This document shows positions 61,113 through 64,000 of a stretch of 64,000 nt of DNA, piece after piece. Every line of letters begins with the position of its first letter. Positions within the stretch are counted from its first letter, which is position 1. The notes beneath the pieces are model-generated. The model saw only the letters and a list, made by a program, of their open reading frames with translations, did no database searches and was not told the DNA's origin. This DNA is from Streptomyces xanthii (lineage in GTDB: Bacteria > Actinomycetota > Actinomycetes > Streptomycetales > Streptomycetaceae), in contig NZ_CP061281.1 in assembly GCF_014621695.1 (NCBI RefSeq), positions 62,001 through 126,000 of the forward strand. The letters run 5' to 3'. The position numbers were made by a program, and so were the translations under genes.

Positions 61113-61498
61113 GCGCCCCGGCCTTCGACTGGACCTACCTCGCGATGCTTCCGGGCCTGCTGCTGCTCGGAATCGCCTTCGCCCTCACGTACGGTCCGCT
61201 GACCATCGTCGCGACAGAGGGAGTCAAGGAGGAGGAACAGGGTCTTGCCGGCGGCCTCCTCTACACCGCGTTCCAGTTCGGCGCGGCACTCGGTCTCTTC
61301 GGGGCGGCCGCGGTCGGCGTCGCGGCCACGGCGTCGGATTCGGCCGCCGCACGCCTCGACGGATACCAGGCCGCACTGTGGGTACCGCTCGGCGCGGCCC
61401 TGGGCGCGCTGCTGGTCAGCGCCTTCGGAGTGCGCTCCGGCAAGGGCCCTGTGACCGCGGAGCACGAGCCGTCGCCCGAACTGACCACCGTCAAGTAG
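61113..61498 (+). pseudogene. MFS transporter, C-terminal remnant
   Basis: About 128 codons with three membrane helices: WTYLAMLPGLLLLGIAFALTYGPLTIVATEG, GLAGGLLYTAFQFGAALGLFGAAAVGVAAT and YQAALWVPLGAALGALLVSAF. This is the last quarter of a drug:H+ antiporter (14-TMS type, where the loop reads VKEEEQGLAGGL). No start or N-terminal helices. Lies back to back with the LysR remnant. Confidence 0.7.
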
Positions 61499-61554
61499 CC
61501 CGCCCCGGCCGCGGCCCCAGGGAAAGAGCCCGCCGCGCCTGCCACCAAGGGTGG

Positions 61555-61624
61555 CCGCGGTCTCGGTGAGCGGCACGCGGTGGTCGACGTCGAGCTTGCC
61601 GGGGCTGTGCGGGTGGCTGATCAG
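61555..61624 (-). pseudogene. possible HNH-nuclease fragment
   Basis: A minus-strand frame reads HPHSPGKLDVDHRVPLTE, resembling the DVDHxVPLxE motif of secreted DUF1524/HNH nucleases. Only about 20 codons, so a chance match cannot be excluded. Confidence 0.25.
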
Positions 61625-62452
61625 TCAGTACCGGTCGAGGATCAGGTCGGTCTTGAGGATGTCGCCCTTGTAGAGCCAGCCGTTCTGTTCGGCGACGGAG
61701 AGCGCGTCCTTGTGCAGGGCGGCCGCGTCCGTGAAGTCGTCGGTCTTGAAGGAGAGTTCGATGACGTACTCCGTGCCCGAACCGGAGGCGCCGACGACCG
61801 GCAGCACCTCGATGCTCGCGTCGTCCGACGGGCCCCAGGCGCCGGCGTAGACGTCGGACGTGACGGGACCGTGGGCACGCGACGACCCGAGCACGCCTGT
61901 GCCCCACCCCGTGCTCCCCCAGTTCGCCAGCCTCCCTGGGATGTCGGCCGCCAGCCAGTTGCGGCCGGTGTCGCTGCTCGGCAAGGACGTGCCGGAGTAG
62001 CCGCTCGCGCTGTGCGTCTTGTCATTGCTGAAGCTCAGGGTCTGCTTCGCGTAGCCCCAGTCGACCTCGGCCTTGTAGTTCGTGTCGCCGCTGTCGAACC
62101 CGGCCTGGTTGGCCTGGGTGAGTGCGGCGTCGATGTCACCGCCGGACACCGTGAAGCGCTTCTTGTACGTCTCCTCGAACGACGACGCCCCGTCCTTGTG
62201 ACGCAGTCGCACGCTCCAGCCCTGCCCGGCCATGTCCTGGGAAGCCGTGTCGTAGTAGGAGTAGGAGCGCTTCTTCGTCCCACGCGCCCAGCGCGGCGGT
62301 GCGCTCCGCCTTCGGAATCACGGGATCCGCGACGAGGGGACTGCTTTGGACGCGGCATGGGCGTGCGTCGCGGGCGTCAACAGGCTGAGGGAAGCCGCCA
62401 TGCCGACGGTCACCGCGACGGAGCCGCGGACGTGAGAGGTCGCGAAGGTCAT
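61625..62452 (-). pseudogene. secreted protein gene broken by two compensating frameshifts
   Basis: ATG at 62452 begins a signal peptide (MTFATSHVRGSVAVTVGMAASLSLL...). The frame then hits TGA near 62318 right after AVPSSRIP. Expected sequence continues in another frame (DPVIPKAERTAALGAWD) and returns to the first frame at KKRSYSYYDTASQDMAGQGW, running to 61625. One base missing near 62320 and one extra G near 62276 explain this. The body (RLRHKDG, ETYKKRF, EVDWGYAKQTLSFSN) has alternating charged strands like CYTH-type tunnels (weak). From ATG 62233 a 202-aa protein without signal could still be made. Confidence 0.6.
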
Positions 62453-62608
62453 GGGCGGAGCGTCCCGGCCGCGAGTGTGGCTCTGGTGGCCATCGGGAGT
62501 GCGGCACGTGAACCACAGCGGTCCGAACGGCCCTTCGCGACCACGGCGCCCGAAGTCCCCGCGCGAGCGGTGACACCGGGCGCGACCGGACGGTGGCGGG
62601 CCCTGGGA

Positions 62609-63580
62609 TCAGGTGGACTGCTGCGTGGCCGTCGCCGGAGTGAGGACGATCTTGCCGGTGGTGCGGTCCCGCTCCCCCAGGGTGTGGGCCTCGGCGGCCT
62701 CATGGAGGGGGAAGACCGCCTCGATGTGGGCCCGCAGGGCGCCCGACTCGGCGAGGCCGGCGATGGCGTTCATCCCGGCGTGGTCGGCTTCGACGAGCAG
62801 GGTCTCCACGCGTACGCCGAGCGCAGCCGCCTTCGTGGCCTCGTCGGGATCGGTGCCCGGGAGCAGGGAGACGAGGGTGCCTCCGGCGCGGAGGACGTCG
62901 AGGGAGCGGGTGCGGGTGTCGCCGGAGAGCGGGTCGAGGACCATGTCGACGTCCTTGACGGCGTCGCGGAAGTCGACGGCGCGGTAGTCGATCATCTCGT
63001 CCGCGCCGAGGGAACGCACGAAGTCGTGCTTGGCGGCGCTGGCGGTGCCGATCACGTAGGCACCTCGGGCCTTCGCGATCTGGACGGCGAGGTGGCCGAC
63101 GCCGCCGGCGGCGGCATGGATCAGGACACGCTGTCCGGTGCGCACCTCGGCGGTGTCGACGAGGGCCTGGTAGGCGGTGAGGGCGGCGAGGGGCAGGGCG
63201 CCGGCCTGGACGTGGTCGATGCCGGCGGGCTTGTGGGCGAAGGCACGGGCGGGCCCGGTGACGTACTCGGCATGGGAGCCGACGCCGTGCGGGTAGGGCA
63301 GCATGCCGAAGATCTCGTCACCCGGCTTGAACAGGGTGACGCCGTAGCCGACGGCCTCGACGACTCCGGAGACGTCCCAGCCCAGCACGAGCGGAAGTCG
63401 GTTCAGGAAGAGTCCCGAAGCGCGATGCTTCCAGTCCGTCGGATTGAGACCCGCCGCGCGGACGGCGACGAGAATCTGGTTCGGACCCGGCTCGGGTCGC
63501 GGCAGCACGGTCTCTTCGAGGACCTCAGGAGCTCCGTGGACGTCCTGGCTGATGGCACGCATGGTGAGGTGATCTGTCAT
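62609..63580 (-). CDS. NADPH:quinone oxidoreductase (MDR family)
   Basis: 323 aa, ATG at 63580. Zinc-free MDR chain: VRAAGLNPTDWKHRASG, LGWDVSGVVEAVG, LIHAAAGGVGHLAVQIAKARGAYVIGTAS (NADPH-binding AxxGxxG type) and a LGERDRTTGKIVL ending. Reduces quinones or enones in the cytoplasm. Divergent from a GlxA-type regulator starting 70 bases away, so the two are likely a regulated pair. Confidence 0.9.
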   Translation of the reverse strand: MTDHLTMRAISQDVHGAPEVLEETVLPRPEPGPNQILVAVRAAGLNPTDWKHRASGLFLNRLPLVLGWDVSGVVEAVGYGVTLFKPGDEIFGMLPYPHGVGSHAEYVTGPARAFAHKPAGIDHVQAGALPLAALTAYQALVDTAEVRTGQRVLIHAAAGGVGHLAVQIAKARGAYVIGTASAAKHDFVRSLGADEMIDYRAVDFRDAVKDVDMVLDPLSGDTRTRSLDVLRAGGTLVSLLPGTDPDEATKAAALGVRVETLLVEADHAGMNAIAGLAESGALRAHIEAVFPLHEAAEAHTLGERDRTTGKIVLTPATATQQST

Positions 63581-63616
63581 GGGATCCAGACTGGCCGGGC
63601 CCGTCGCCACGTACCA

Positions 63617-63630
63617 TGGCATGATTGCCA
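63617..63630. promoter_or_regulatory. operator-like palindrome TGGCATGATTGCCA
   Basis: TGGCA - 4 bp - TGCCA between the divergent quinone oxidoreductase and GlxA-type regulator genes, 20 bases before the regulator ATG. TGGC/GCCA half sites are typical for this regulator class. Confidence 0.55.
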
Positions 63631-63650
63631 GCTTTCGACGGGATCGTGCC

Positions 63651-64000
63651 ATGCGTGTTCATCGAGTCGCCGTTCTTGCCCTGGACGGGGTGTACCCCTT
63701 CGAGCTCGGTATTCCCAGCCGTGTCTTCGGTGCGGCCGGGGAGCGGTACGAGGTGGCGACCTGTTCGGTCGACGGCACCTCTGTGACGACGAACTCCGAC
63801 TTCTCGATCACGGTCGAGCACGGCCCGGAGCTGCTGAGGACCGCCGACACCGTCGTGCTGCCGCCGTTCGACATGTCCCTCCTGACCCGCGAGGCCCCGC
63901 CGGGCGTCGAGGAGGCTCTCGCTGCGGTGCGGCCCGGCGCGCGGATCGTGTCCATCTGCACGGGAGCCTTCGTCCTGGCCGCGACCGGACTGCTCGACGG
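63651..64000 (+). CDS. GlxA-type AraC regulator, N-terminal part
   Basis: 116 codons before the window ends. ATG at 63651; MRVHRVAVLALDGVYPFELGIPSRVF is the usual start of the DJ-1/PfpI-like domain, and VSICTGAFVLAATGLLDG near the edge is its nucleophile-elbow region with Cys. The DNA-binding end is outside the window. Divergent from the quinone oxidoreductase, with a palindrome in between. Confidence 0.9.
   Translation, partial: MRVHRVAVLALDGVYPFELGIPSRVFGAAGERYEVATCSVDGTSVTTNSDFSITVEHGPELLRTADTVVLPPFDMSLLTREAPPGVEEALAAVRPGARIVSICTGAFVLAATGLLD

Overview
The window is high-GC DNA with Streptomyces-type gene structure. The sequence itself shows strong G/C at third codon positions, AAGGAG-type ribosome sites, frequent GTG starts, many secreted hydrolases, a streptogrisin-type protease with a Streptomyces subtilisin-inhibitor homologue nearby, and sugar ABC importers encoded without an ATPase. 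I see no rRNA, tRNA, CRISPR array or replication origin. The many regulator/oxidoreductase pairs, one insertion sequence and at least five decaying genes fit a variable chromosome-arm region rather than the conserved core (inference).

Layout. 1-5.1 kb: a partial esterase, Dps, a DoxX protein with a YcaC-type cysteine hydrolase, an FMN-reductase remnant, a chloroperoxidase-like alpha/beta hydrolase, a TMEM175-type channel and a nitroreductase. 5.4-10.7 kb: a MerR regulator with a palindrome facing a secreted carboxylesterase, a tiny secreted peptide, a GvpU-like protein, a lipoprotein and a secreted trefoil-like protein. 10.9-24.8 kb: redox genes with local regulators (NAD-epimerase/TetR with twin operators; aldo-keto reductases and an alcohol dehydrogenase next to an XRE regulator; cupin plus aldo-keto reductase opposite a CMD-family protein; an MpaB-type oxygenase/TetR pair; an esterase and a GlxA-type AraC regulator). 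23.8-30.7 kb: a TetR gene whose promoter carries a 17-bp motif found twice more before a downstream operon (acetoacetate-decarboxylase fold, aldehyde dehydrogenase, DJ-1 family), then a catalase.

30.7-32.05 kb is an IS5-family element that appears to carry a passenger gene and sits exactly in the stop codon of a ROK regulator. 32.05-46.2 kb is a glycan-utilisation locus: ROK regulator, sugar ABC importer, two cytoplasmic GH29 alpha-L-fucosidases, an M81 metallopeptidase, and a secreted GH92 alpha-mannosidase and GH20 beta-hexosaminidase. This set matches the sugars of fucosylated N-glycans. 46.6-51.7 kb holds a subtilisin inhibitor, VOC and DUF4822 proteins, a streptogrisin-like protease, a secreted orphan, a NUDIX hydrolase and a LuxR regulator. 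51.7-60.3 kb holds an amidohydrolase and a LacI/ABC/GH3 operon resembling the bxl (xylo-oligosaccharide) system. 60.4-64 kb holds a small flavin/F420-type protein, a scar joining the 3' halves of a LysR and an MFS gene, a frameshifted secreted protein, a quinone oxidoreductase and the start of a second GlxA-type regulator.

Most attention-worthy: the putative N-glycan locus with its embedded M81 peptidase and CTG-initiated fucosidase; the three-operator TetR regulon; the IS with passenger; and the clustered broken genes (in-frame amber codon, compensating frameshifts, truncations).
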